DNA of 64,000 bases from NCBI RefSeq assembly GCF_036884655.1, contig NC_088339.1:21594001-21658000 (forward strand), in the 5' to 3' direction. Each line of letters opens with the position of its first letter. Positions within the stretch are counted from its first letter, which is position 1. A program made the translations under genes and the position numbers. A model generated the notes under the pieces. That model ran no database searches. It worked only from the letters and a program-made list of their open reading frames with translations, and was not told the origin of the DNA. This document shows, piece after piece, positions 1 to 10,154 of this stretch. This stretch comes from Musa acuminata AAA Group (taxonomy: Eukaryota > Streptophyta > Magnoliopsida > Zingiberales > Musaceae).

Positions 1-854
1 TCTATCTATTCTGTGGTTTATTTCGAGAGGCACTTCACTGATCAGTTTTAATACTTAAGCTAGGCAAAAATAGCCTGTTAGTTCAATCCATAAGGTTCAA
101 TTTGTGGACACTCCAAAACCATTTTTGAACCTTTAATCAGGAATAAGATCCCTGAAACACTACCCCTAGGCAAAAATGCTGCCTGAATTTGGAAGTCTTA
201 GCTTGGACAGACCTTTGGTAATCCCAGAATGTATAGCCAAACAAAAGGCACAAATGTTGGTTCAGTTAAAAATCTGCCAGGAAAATTAAAGAAGACTGTG
301 CTGCTGGTAATCCCCAACCTTGAGGGTTTTCCAATCATCAAAAGCCTTAGTCAGCTTGAACCATTCCTCGATCACTTTTGCCATAAATGAAGGTTACTCG
401 ATATATGAAAAACTGTGTTGACAACCTAGTGGTGATATTATTATTCCTAACTCTAGCAAAGCAAACAGCATTACAACATTTGGAGTACTGGCATATTGAC
501 ATATATAAAACTAAAATTAAATGTAGAACCAGCAACAAGAGGGAATTACCACAAAAAGTCTGGAAAATATTTAAAATTAATTGTGGTATATATCAAAATA
601 AAAATAAAAATAAAAAACTTCTGCAGCTTCATTTGGAACCCAAGAACTTACTAAAAATTGTCCACTTCTAGTACTTAATGGTTAACAGAATAAAGTCTGA
701 TCTTTTGATCCTAAGCCAAGCTAACTTTAAAGTCTGTTTAAAATTTGCACATATTCTTTGAAAAAAAAAACTTTCTAGTATATGCCAGTCAAATTCATAA
801 AAGTTTCGTGTAAGCAAAAAGAAATATCTAAATATAACAAGAATATTAACATAC
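1..854. other. Unresolved left edge, probably intron and further exons of a minus-strand gene
   Basis: This AT-rich stretch lies downstream of the donor site at 853-854 of the minus-strand exon described next, so it should hold the next intron and possibly later exons. On the minus strand about 375-275 there is a 32-codon open stretch starting with ATG and ending in TAA, without a recognisable domain. I could not assign an exon with confidence. Confidence 0.3.
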
Positions 855-1040
855 CGCTAAAAGGAAGAACATTCCTTCCTTCATCAGCTATAGAAAGGCT
901 TCTAAATTTAGGAGATGTTGCAGAAACACAAAGAGGGGCATATCTGAGAGAAGAACAATGCTTCAAATAGCAAGGTCTGAATTTTATGTCTAGGCACCGA
1001 GAAGCAGTGATTCCGTTTAGAATCATATTGTTCCAGGAAC
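855..1040 (-). CDS. First coding exon of a partial gene, N-terminus resembles an organelle transit peptide
   Basis: On the minus strand an acceptor (TTCTTTGTAG, 1041-1050) is followed by an exon whose first ATG is at 1026-1024. It stays open for 57 codons to a good donor (GCG|GTATGT, exon end 855). The peptide is rich in Ser, Arg, Leu and Cys with few acidic residues near its start, as in chloroplast or mitochondrial targeting peptides. The rest of the protein lies to the left or outside the window, so the product cannot be named. The upstream leader exon at 3139-3270 and its TATA box give this model context: a 5' UTR interrupted by a ~2.1 kb intron just before the start codon is common in plants. 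The exon and splice signals are seen directly; targeting and gene structure are inference. It could also be a chance open frame. Confidence 0.45.
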
Positions 1041-3138
1041 CTACAAAGAAATAGGTTAAAGAAAACTATAAAAATAAATTAGAGTTCTGGACAGAATTGC
1101 ACTTGTTGTACTGATATGAAACAAGAGCTCTACTTATTCCTAATCAACTCATGACACCAGGTGATTTGCAACACAACATATACAGGACTGACATCATACT
1201 TTTAGTTCAAATTAAGATGTCATAATCATATTGATTTTGCATTAGGTGAAGGTATATCTGTATTTTGCTACACAAGTACATAGCATATACAGATTTCACA
1301 TTAGCTGTATATGTATATGATTTTGCAGTAGGTGAAGATATATCTGTATTTTGCTACACAGCATACACAGATTTTACATTAGCTGTATATGTACATATAC
1401 ATACACAGACATATCTGGTTGTAAATCGATAAAACATGAACTCATGACAATGTTAGGCATCATCAAGAATAAAAAGATCATAAGACCACAATTTAGAAAT
1501 TTGAACAGGAACTTTGCATCAATATAGTTCCACTTGTGCTTTTATTTTGATATGTATTAGATTGCTTATATTTTTGACAGAATCATTGACAGCTAAAAAG
1601 CTTTTTAACCAAAAAAAATAAAATGAAACGTGTTGCCCGTTAGAGTTGCCTGAATTGTCAAAGTGCAATTGAAATCCCCAGGCACAAGTCAAACAGAACC
1701 ATCAAATTTAAAAGAATAATCCTATCATGAACAATTGCACTTGAGATGTTGATTTTAGCAAAAATCTTTTCTAGAAGGAAAAGAGAAGCTAAAAGGTGTA
1801 AAGCTAGAGGGTTGAATTTACTAGGATCATGGATAAGTTAAGGACATTAAAATCCATGAGAACACCACATGATGCCCCAGAAACAAGGATGAGTTTTTGC
1901 CACCTCTTAACCAAAAACATATTACATATCATGTAAGATAATTCTAGGATACATGATCTTACAATCATGTCGTTTTCAGTGACCAATACTACAAAATCAT
2001 AATAACTTAGCAAGGCATCATTGGAAAATAACATTCATGATAAGAATTTGAAAAAAAATATTAGAAAAGACAAAAAAGCACATCCAATGATCAACATTTA
2101 GTAAATGAATAAAACAGATATAGTCATATATAAACAAAAAACACTTGGTAAACACCAAACTCATGATTCTACATGGAGATCATGAGTCAATATCCAATTA
2201 GTCCTTCCTCACCATGGGACATAGTTGTTCCCAGTGACCATAAGTTGATAACCAATGGCTCGCACTTATGCCCAATGACCATAGTCTAACTAGAAAGACA
2301 TTTTAAAGTGAGAGAAGAATAGACCTAACATATAAATAAACACTAATCACATCTCAATATCTATATCTATAACATATTGATCTAATATACTAATTAATCA
2401 ACAAGTACTGATTTTTTGCCAGTTTCATATGCGTTGTTGTCATTTTGTACGCATTGTCTGATCCACTTCTCAATGGTCAGTGTAATTCTTTGATATAAAC
2501 ATGACAGATGTAGAGCAATAAGACATGGTAACACAAAAAAATCAATTAGTCGTCAGATATCATAACAATGAAGAGAACTCAGCGTATTCAGTAATAGTTA
2601 TTCAAATCATAAAAAGAGAACACAAACAACACGCACACCAAAGAAAATCTAGTGCCTCATTTGAATACATACAATAGACAGTCATGGATATATGACATCA
2701 ATTGGTTCCATTATAGAAAAATAGAACCCTCCAATTCTCAATCCGAACCGTCGATTGGAATGAGAACATCTGATCCAAAATTCTCCTTCACACTGGAGCG
2801 GACCAACCATAATCGGATCGGTTGGAAAATTAGAAAGGATCCGAAAACTATTAGCAAGCGGATCCAATAAAATCCGACCCGAGTCCGCTATTCTTTTCTT
2901 TCCTCCCAAGCAACCCATCCCCGACCGACCAACGCCACCACCATGTACCACCCCGGCACCCGACCTCCTCCCTGACCGTCGACCGCGCTCGCGGCCAGCT
3001 TCCGCCGGCGACCAACTAGAGGATGCGTCCCTTCTCTACCTTTTTACTCCGTTATTTTTTGGTTTATTCTTTTCTGCACCAAAGCCGAACAAAAAGACGC
3101 TAACAGCGGTTGAGATGGCCGAAACGCCACCTACATAC
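1041..3138 (-). other. Putative first intron of the left-edge gene
   Basis: The stretch runs from the leader-exon donor (GTATGTAG, minus strand at 3138) to the acceptor before 1040. It is AT-rich, has no long open frame, and contains an 86 bp tandem duplication at 1233-1400. Part of 2650-3000 is less AT-rich and could be an older insertion, but I recognise nothing in it. Confidence 0.35.
1233..1400. repeat. Two-copy tandem repeat, 86 bp period
   Basis: A unit beginning GATTTTGC at 1233 recurs at 1319 with few changes. Both copies contain the phrases TATCTGTATTTTGCTACACA and CATTAGCTGTATATGTA. Confidence 0.8.
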
Positions 3139-3270
3139 CTTTGGGCGAGGTCGTCTTCTCCGGCTAACACGCAGTCGCTTCCTCCGTCGATGTTGAAGCG
3201 GCCTCCCAAAGGCTCCTCCACCCACAGGGCTTCGATTTCATGGGAACCGCGCTATCGATGGATAGTGGAA
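3139..3270 (-). other. Putative 5' UTR exon with a 25-codon upstream ORF
   Basis: Downstream of a minus-strand TATA box there is a GC-rich stretch ending in a strong donor (CCCAAAG|GTATGTAG, exon end 3139). The frame through the splice has no usable ATG. The only ATG (3241-3239) opens a 25-residue reading frame that stops at 3166-3164, so the exon looks like a leader carrying a short upstream ORF that might dampen translation. The TSS near 3270 is estimated from the TATA box, not seen. Confidence 0.35.
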
Positions 3271-3300
3271 CGGCCACGGCGAAGGTTGGACGGCACGGAT

Positions 3301-3308
3301 ATTTATAG
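3301..3308 (-). promoter_or_regulatory. TATA box for the minus-strand left-edge gene
   Basis: The minus strand reads CTATAAAT, about 30-35 bases upstream of the GC-rich leader exon that ends in a good donor site. Spacing and context fit a core promoter. Confidence 0.4.
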
Positions 3309-3416
3309 AAGCTGAGTTGCGCTCAATTTCCCCGAGTCGGTATGCCCGCCCTGCGACGTCTGGAAGGCTCGTATTCGTCTTTACGGAGTCATCGAATCGG
3401 GCATCGCACTTTGGGC

Positions 3417-3550
3417 CTGATTAGTTTCGCTTCAGCCCATAGGTCATTGAATCCAATACCCTTCAGTTACTGCAGATTGGGGTCTAATTAGTTTCGCTTC
3501 AGCCTATGGGCCATTCTAAGCGAACATTAAATCCAAGACCCTTTTCTGCT
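3417..3550. repeat. Two-copy imperfect tandem repeat, ~67 bp period
   Basis: TTAGTTTCGCTTCAGCC and the following ~40 bases, ending near AATCCAA-ACCC, appear at about 3420 and again at about 3487 with small differences. Confidence 0.75.
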
Positions 3551-4883
3551 GTTGCTACTAAAAACCGATGCTTTGCATGTACTTTTCTAATCCTATGCAA
3601 GATATGTATGTATGCGCTCAGATTGCCATCCATAGTTGAAATCTGCACTCGATACTTTCTGAACCGGATAATGATTTCACAGATTCTCCTTTCTTCAGTA
3701 TCCTCAAAACCTTGGTTGCGAGGGTTCAAAAGAGAAATAAAGGAATCATGTCTCTAACAATGCCGCTAATCGAGAATGGGTCGATCACAGAAGTGGATAA
3801 GAACTCTCCAGTTCAATTAGGATACAAGAGTTGCCTTTTGTGGCCCGCGTTCGGGTCGGATCAGATCCCATCTCGAATCGGGTCAGATTCGATCCATCAC
3901 CATGGCTTCAAGTAGAGGAGGCGTGAGTGAGGATGAGATCGAGCATCGGGTCTCATTGGCATCAAACAGAGGCCCTGTGCACGCGCATCTCACAGTTTCT
4001 CTACCCATCGCATAGTTATATTGGTTCTGAAGTTCCTCGCCACACGCGGCGATCAGCCATTCTTCTGGCGGTGGCGCAAAGAGAATTTATTATGATGGAT
4101 AGAATTCATGAACTTTCTAAAAGAGAGAAAGAACGTAGATAATTCATGTGTAACGTGCGCAAGAAGAACGTAAAGATCTCAGCATCATCAGAAAGGCTCC
4201 GTTCTTCATGTGCCCTTACACTTGCACCGATCGACAAAATGTCAAGAAAGGGGTAGGTGTGATCCATCTAACGGGGCATACAACATCCATAAACCTTGTT
4301 GTTGATGATCTGAGATCAAGGGACAACATCCTGGACAACATACGGGGCATACAATATGCTTGCTGTGCATCAATTCTGTCCTGTTATTTATTATGAGAAA
4401 TCAGTCAAATTATGACGTAAATTTACGGCCAATAAAATCATTATTTTACACAGAACACAACCGGTTGTCGCTGAGCACAATGACCATCCCGAATAGTGTT
4501 TAGATATCCTTGAAGCGAGAGTTGTCACTGTCGAGGGACGTGAAAGATTCACAGTTGTGGATGGCGATGGATGCTTTCGTGAAGAAGCGCGTGCACCTAA
4601 CGGGAATTCTCCTAACATGGTCGGTCGACCCTCGGTACGGTGGTTTTCAACTCCGTCCATCTTGTTTATGTCGTGCTCGATGAGTGCAAATATAATCTCG
4701 AATCACTCGTGCAATGAGAACCATGGGATTGACGTGTACTTGCCAGCCAGATCGACCAACTGTGTAAATATTGCGACATTTGTGGCCGGCTTCCTAGATG
4801 GTAAAATGTCGATTTCTTTAAGATATGAAGCAGCCTACTTGATCCCCTTAAATCAATTTAGAATACATCATGAATCGGATTTG

Positions 4884-4888
<5 letters not shown>

Positions 4889-4917
<29 letters not shown>
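4889..4917. repeat. (TA)n microsatellite
   Basis: Uninterrupted TA dinucleotides for about 29 bases. Confidence 0.95.
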
Positions 4918-4922
<5 letters not shown>

Positions 4923-5445
4923 TGATGTGACGGGCTTGTTGGATGAGAACGAGGACTATGGTGGCAGTATCGTTAATAAAATAAGGAGAAAAGGTCGCAA
5001 CACCTGCCGCCCCACCTTCCCCACTCCGCAGATAACGGTCCAATTTTTGACCGTTGGAGCGCACTGCCCTCCGCATTTCAGTGCTTATTAAATATATTTA
5101 TCCTTTCAGTGCTTATTAAATATATTTATCCTCTTTCATTTATGAAAAGAAATCCAATCCAACGAATCCCAACATCCTCCTAGTGTCAATCAAATGCAAT
5201 ACTTTGATCAGCAAATCCTGGTCGTCCACTACCTGTAATATCACACCCTCGAGATTTGCCGTTTGGAGTTGTTTTATTTGTCCTTTTGGGGGCAGGCTCG
5301 GCGACAAGGACGACCCCTCATCCGGCGGCCCGTGTTCCATCATCGCCGTCCATCACTACGCATCACGCTCATACTACCTCTTGATCTTTTTAAAAGTGAA
5401 ACCCCAGCTCCTCCTGTTTGCTCCATTTCCCTTTGAAGCTTCGAC

Positions 5446-5450
<5 letters not shown>

Positions 5451-5480
<30 letters not shown>
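5451..5480 (+). repeat. (GA)n tract in the leader of the DUF4408/DUF761 gene
   Basis: About 30 bases of GA repeats followed by GGAGGGAGGGAG, ending about 30 bases before the start codon at 5519. GA-rich leaders are common in plant genes and can bind BPC/GAGA-type proteins. Confidence 0.85.
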
Positions 5481-5486
<6 letters not shown>

Positions 5487-5518
5487 AGGGAGACGGCTGC
5501 AATCGCTTACCAGCGGGG

Positions 5519-6636
5519 ATGGGTTCCCGGAGCAGGAATGGCGGTGGTGGCGCGTGGGTCTCGATGGCACTTAAGGCGGCGATCGCCTCAGCCGGAGTGG
5601 TGACGGCGGCCATGGCGATCCGCCTCGCAGGCCCGCCTGTCGTCTGGTTCCTGGCCGCCGAGGTCCCCCGGGCATACGATTCTGCTCTCGCCTGGCTCCG
5701 ACCGCCCTACCTCTACCTTGTCATCAACGGCATCATCATCTCCATCGCCGCCTCTTCCCGCTTCCAGAAGCAGCCCTCGACGTCCACCGAGGACCTCGCG
5801 CCGCTGCCGCACCTCGCGACGATGGACCCCGTGGCGGTTGTTCAGGAGCCGGTGGAGTACGATGCGAAGCTCGCGGTGGATGCGCCTGCCGCGGAGATCT
5901 ACGGCAGGGCGAAGGCGGAAGCCGAGGACGAAGAGGTGGAGGAGGAATTCATGATATCGAGGTCCAGCTGGTCACCGAAGCGGCGGAGTAGGGGACCTAT
6001 GGAGGAGATTCCGACGGAGTATTCGGTCGCCGCGGCGGAGAAACCGCTGGTTTCCACCCGGTTCAGCCACCGGAAGGCCGTCAAGCCCAGCCCTGAAGGT
6101 AGTTACTCTCACCTCCCCTTCAGTATATTCGTACATTAGATTCAAATTTTTCCACCGAAAAGTGGCGGTGAGCGAGTGGGCGGTGACGATATCCTGTGGT
6201 TACGGAAAGATGATGAGGCTCAGAGAACAAAATGGTAATTTCAGGGAAGGCGCTCGGTGTGGCAAGGCGGCCGAGGCGGAACGAGACGCTGGAGACCACA
6301 TGGCGGACCATCACGGAGGGCCGGGCCGTGCCGCTCGCACGCCACCTCAAGAAGTCCGATACGTGGGACACCCGCGGCAGCGGTGGCGAGGAGGAGGCGG
6401 CGGCGAAGGCGGCGGTGATGCGAAAGTCGGAGACTTTCAACGAGAGGGGGGCGGCGGCGTCGCCCAAGAGCGGGGGATCGTCGGGCGGGAGGCTGAGGAG
6501 GGAGGCGTCCCTGGGGCAGGACGAGCTGAACCGGCGGGTGGAGGCGTTCATCAAGAAGTTTAATGAGGAGATGCGGCTGCAGCGGCAGGAGTCGATGAAG
6601 CATTACATGGAGATGATCAACCGCGACCGCCGTTAG
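5519..6636 (+). CDS. DUF4408 / DUF761 domain protein (two exons: 5519-6098, 6245-6636)
   Basis: A plant-specific protein of 323 residues with no established biochemical role; the family is predicted to be membrane-associated. Exon 1 starts at ATGGGTTCCCGG (5519), just after the GA-rich leader, and ends CCTGAAG|GTAGTT. The intron is 146 bp and ends TTTCAG, and the frame continues as PSPEG-KALGV. The N-terminus has hydrophobic segments (about residues 13-45 and 60-80, the latter with YLYLVINGIIISIAASS), typical of DUF4408. The middle is acidic (EDEEVEEEF) and then basic. The C-terminus carries the DUF761 motif (about 285-320: RREASLGQDELNRRVEAFI...) with the usual paired basic and acidic helix, ending in MINRDRR. 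The conserved phrase TLETTWRTI-EGR lies at the exon 2 start. GC is far higher than in the flanks, as in many monocot genes. A longer open frame upstream of 5519 runs through the GA tract and is not coding. Domain calls are by recognition. Confidence 0.88.
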
Positions 6637-7186
6637 AGGAGGAGCCCCCAATACCAAACTCCAATCCTAGTAGTCCTTTTAAACTTGGGGACGCAGACTT
6701 GTGTTTTGCTGTATGAAACTGAGAGGATGTGCTGTTGCATTTTACATTATAATGCAATAGCTGCTGCATTCATATTAGGTTTAGGATTCTAAACTTCATC
6801 ACATGAATTTTGAAGGTTGATTAATCCTGTATTCACTACTTAAAAATATATGTTACAAATCTCAAGAAATCTCATGCGCATGCTTGCCATCTTTGTAATT
6901 ATTGATCTTAAGATTAATGGTTTTCATCTTTTTTACCACATTGAACCCAAGAGACTGAGAAAGAAAAAAGAAGAATTTCTGTTGATATGAGAATAACTAA
7001 GTAATCTTTCCACCAGTATCATCTTATAAATTAAGGTACAGAATTTCATGTATCATTTCATTTTAGAGCTTAGCATTAAGGTATAGAATTCGTATCTGAA
7101 AACTTCTGTTGCGTCAGAAAATTGAATCATTAGGTTTACAACTTAGAGCAAGTTACTTTATTAAGTAAAGGACCAATAATAAAGTC

Positions 7187-7217
<31 letters not shown>

Positions 7218-7802
7218 ACATTACCACTTATAGCAAATTATCTTATTAAGTAAAGGACCAATAATAAAGTCCAAATAGGTTTTCAGCTGGTCGACTGGTC
7301 TTACTAACTAGTTAGAAGGCCCTTCTAATTTCCAACTTTGTAATCCTTGATCATCCATAAATTAGGTAACATCTATTGCCAATCGAAAAGATATCATAGA
7401 ACTACCGGAAAGGCAACTAATGATCCTAAACCTATAAATTCAATTTATTCAGGGGTCCTTTCATGTTTAGTTTGTGACTGCAGGTATATCAGTAAAAAAA
7501 ACAATTGCCATTAGACCTACTCTGTCATACATGATTATTTTTTGTGATCAAGATGGCTAATGTAAATTTAACTGTTTGATTCACTACTCTTCTCATAAGC
7601 AAAGACAAAGTTCAGGAATCTTCTGAAATATTCTACAGCATCATTAAGCTGTCAATAAAAAAATCTATAACAACAATGAGAAAAATATGAAGCACAAGTC
7701 ATAATAGCATTGGCAAAAGGAAATAGAAGTTAGCAGCCTAAAGTAATACCATTAATATTCTGCAGTCGAATAAGATAAATCATAAGGCTTACATGACAAA
7801 AT
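6637..7802. other. 3' UTR of the DUF4408/DUF761 gene and convergent spacer to LPAT
   Basis: No coding signal. The two flanking genes converge here, so both 3' UTRs lie in this stretch. It contains a (TA)n tract (7191-7217) flanked by a 29 bp direct repeat. Confidence 0.6.
7158..7271. repeat. 29 bp direct repeat flanking a (TA)n tract
   Basis: TTATTAAGTAAAGGACCAAT and the next nine bases (AATAAAGTC) occur at 7158-7186 and 7243-7271. The (TA)n run lies between at about 7191-7217. Confidence 0.85.
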
Positions 7803-10154
7803 CTACATAGTTTTCATCTTGCCGTAGAACAATGCCTTGGTACAATCATGTAGCGGTGAGGGTAGTACGTTGAAGTAGGTTGCAAACGAAAGAGAAGCAC
7901 AGCTGAATGCTACATAAATCTTGAACCAAATAGATGAGAAAAGCGTTAAGTACATGAAAGTGCCAGTTAGAACCATTACCAAGGAGCATTTTGCTAGGCA
8001 GGCCAATGTAGAAAGATCTCCTTCGGTTCCTGGATTAGGAAAATATCCAAGAGTGGTAAAATCAGCTAGGAGTTCATCCTTGACCCTGAACCTCGCTATC
8101 AGCCACTTAGCTGCCTCATTTTCAGATGTTGGGATCTCACAGAGAAGAATCCGTTGGGCATGAATATGGACTTCAGAAGGATCCACACCGAAGATATTAT
8201 CAATAAGAGTTGGGCAGCGATGCTTGTAGCCAATAGTGACATCATAAACTGCATAAAATCAACAAGAAATATCATGAACATATGAACAAAGGAAGGACGA
8301 CAGAAGCAGAAGACAGTATCTACAACACAGCTGAACAGGAGTACTTGTAGCCAAGGTAACATTGCAAATTGTACAAAATCTACATGTAATGAATGAATAA
8401 ACACAGGAAGAATCAGATGCAGTTGAAAGCAAGATTGTGACATGTTGGTTGCCACTATAAAGTTGCAAATACTTCTTTTTTTCTGTGATTTTCTGTGATC
8501 GAAAGGTAAAAGGCCCACAAGAGTTCATTAACAGTAACAAATAAATTCCAGCTAAAGAATAATTAGAGGAAAACAAGTATAAATAAATAAAGTAGAACTC
8601 AACCTCCAGTACAAAAAATGGTAGGGACAACAAAGTTTGATCGACATAAGAATGTCTTCTCGAAGAACAGTTTGATAAGGAGACTTACATCATAAGAAAG
8701 GGGTGAAACGTCCATGCTTGAAACTGAGATTCATAGTGACCTTTCCACGTTGCATTTTGTAGCATTTCCATAATTCATGGCAACTTTAAGTAATTCAGGT
8801 AAATGATTGCTTGGAACAACTAAAAAGGGTGATTTACATAAGTTAGTTTACTTAAGGAGCTGACTGTAATTCATCTTAATTCGATAAAATAAAATTGAAA
8901 TTTAGTTGATAGATAATCTTGGAAATGACTTCCCTCATTTTCCTATGTTACAAATCAAATATATATGAGTTGGTGCTGCCTCTGTGTTGCTGAATTGTCA
9001 GGATTTTAGCAACATTCTATACTCAATAAACTATAGAAGTTATACTTTTGAGGACATAATCGAATAAATTAAATGCCTCCAGCGTAACATAGTAAATAAA
9101 GAAAGACTGATAATAGAAATACAAAGGCAACCTACCTGAATCGAAGGTCTTTTTTAAAGCTCAGGATAGATATGTAAATACAACCTACCTGCATCCAAGG
9201 AGTTTCTTAAAACTTCCAAACATGCAAAGAACCCCTTTGTTTTCGGAATAAGCAGATTTCTGAGAATCGGCAAACCATTTTCAGCTGCAAACTGTTGACT
9301 TTTGATGCACTTCTTCTCACTGGGACACCAACGGAGGCATTATTATTACCAGCTTTAAAGCCCTTTTCATGTTCAATACTAGAACAAATGTAGTAAAAAA
9401 CCGGTAGCAAGATCTTTTTCACAGTGACTAATTGCAGTTAAAATACCACACAAGGTAAATCAATTATAAAAATGTCTGGTATGTACCAAGACAAGTGATA
9501 CTTCTAAGAGCAAGAAAATATTGATGCTTCACACATTTCCAAAATCTAAAAGGATATTAGGTGAAAGATAAATGAATGTTACGTGTAGTCAGTTCCCTCG
9601 GGAAAAATAACAAGCCAAAGAGGATCTCGAGGATCTTCAAAACTTGAAAGCTTCTTACGCATAATTGATTCATCAATTTCCCATTTTCTCTCCACTGCAA
9701 TGAACTCCAAAATCTGAAATGCCCAACCAAATATTGGTAATTTCATCAAGCTGCCCTTGAGGATATATTTCAAATATCCCAAGCGACCCTTCCTCCATGC
9801 AAGATCCCATATGTACATCCAGTCAACTTCAGTTCTGTGGTTAGCAAAAAGCAGAACTCGCTCTCTCATGGGCAAAGTTTCACCAGAAAAAATCACCTTG
9901 GTCTTGTTGATTTTCTCAAACAGAAAGGGCCACAGAGATAACCATGTAGCAAAGAAAAGAGAAGTTGCTTTCCTGCTGTAATGAACGCTGAAGAGCCGCA
10001 GCAAGATAGTGGTCACAGGGGCGCAATAAACAACCATCATAAAAGCAGTCAAGAGAAGTATTACTAAACACAATACACCTCTAAATGCCCTCAATGGAGA
10101 CAGCGGGTGATGTCTCGGGGGGTTCTCCAAAATGAAAGGCCCACAAGACTCCAT
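7803..10154 (-). CDS. 1-acyl-sn-glycerol-3-phosphate acyltransferase, LPAT4/5 type (exons 9583-10154, 9189-9319, 7803-8248)
   Basis: This enzyme transfers a fatty acyl group from acyl-CoA to lysophosphatidic acid, giving phosphatidic acid in the endoplasmic reticulum for phospholipid and storage-lipid synthesis. The three exons join in frame to 382 residues, close to Arabidopsis LPAT4/5 (about 375-380). Seen directly: an N-terminal membrane segment (about 24-56), the catalytic HX4D motif (H106-D111 in NHRTEVD), the substrate motif FPEGT (184-188), and a hydrophobic C-terminal stretch encoded by exon 3. Splices: [12 protein letters not shown] across intron 1 (263 bp), and [14 protein letters not shown] across intron 2 (940 bp). 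Intron 2 holds decayed copies of neighbouring exon edges (see findings). The start ATG (10154) gives MESCGPF. The reading frame is intact and no key residue is missing. The gene is probably expressed from a promoter beyond a leader exon near 12 kb. Assignment to the LPAT4/5 branch rather than plastid or LPAT2 types rests on the N-terminal and C-terminal layout. Confidence 0.93.
8335..8400 (-). other. Decayed copy of the LPAT exon 3 acceptor region
   Basis: Within intron 2 the minus-strand sequence resembles the true exon 3 start (8200-8290): a shared TTGGCTACAAGY core with a gatttt-rich run upstream. The acceptor AG is lost (CAA instead of CAG), so it is unlikely to be used. Confidence 0.5.
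9125..9165 (-). other. Decayed copy of the LPAT exon 2 end and donor site
   Basis: The minus strand reads ...TTCGATTCAGGTAGGTTG, closely matching the true exon 2 end ...TTGGATGCAGGTAGGTTG at 9189, about 46 bases further on. The GT donor is intact, so it could serve as an alternative donor. Confidence 0.5.

Larger units (their letters stand above)
3309..5400. other. Intergenic region between the left-edge gene and the DUF4408/DUF761 gene
   Basis: No convincing gene. It holds a 67 bp tandem duplication (3417-3550) and a (TA)n tract (4889-4917). Around 4440-4860 GC is somewhat higher and short open frames exist on both strands, but none has a recognisable domain. At 5081-5132 a short phrase (CAGTGCTTATTAAATATATTTATCC) occurs twice in tandem. 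The right end should contain the promoter of the next gene. Confidence 0.5.

Noticed and set aside
4391..4925. Overlapping frames of 89 and 122 codons
   Set aside because: The plus-strand frame ends in translated (TA)n, and neither has a recognisable domain or splice context.
5183..5518. N-terminal extension of the DUF4408 frame upstream of the chosen start
   Set aside because: The frame passes through the (GA)n leader and encodes a low-complexity RE-repeat; the family N-terminus begins at 5519.
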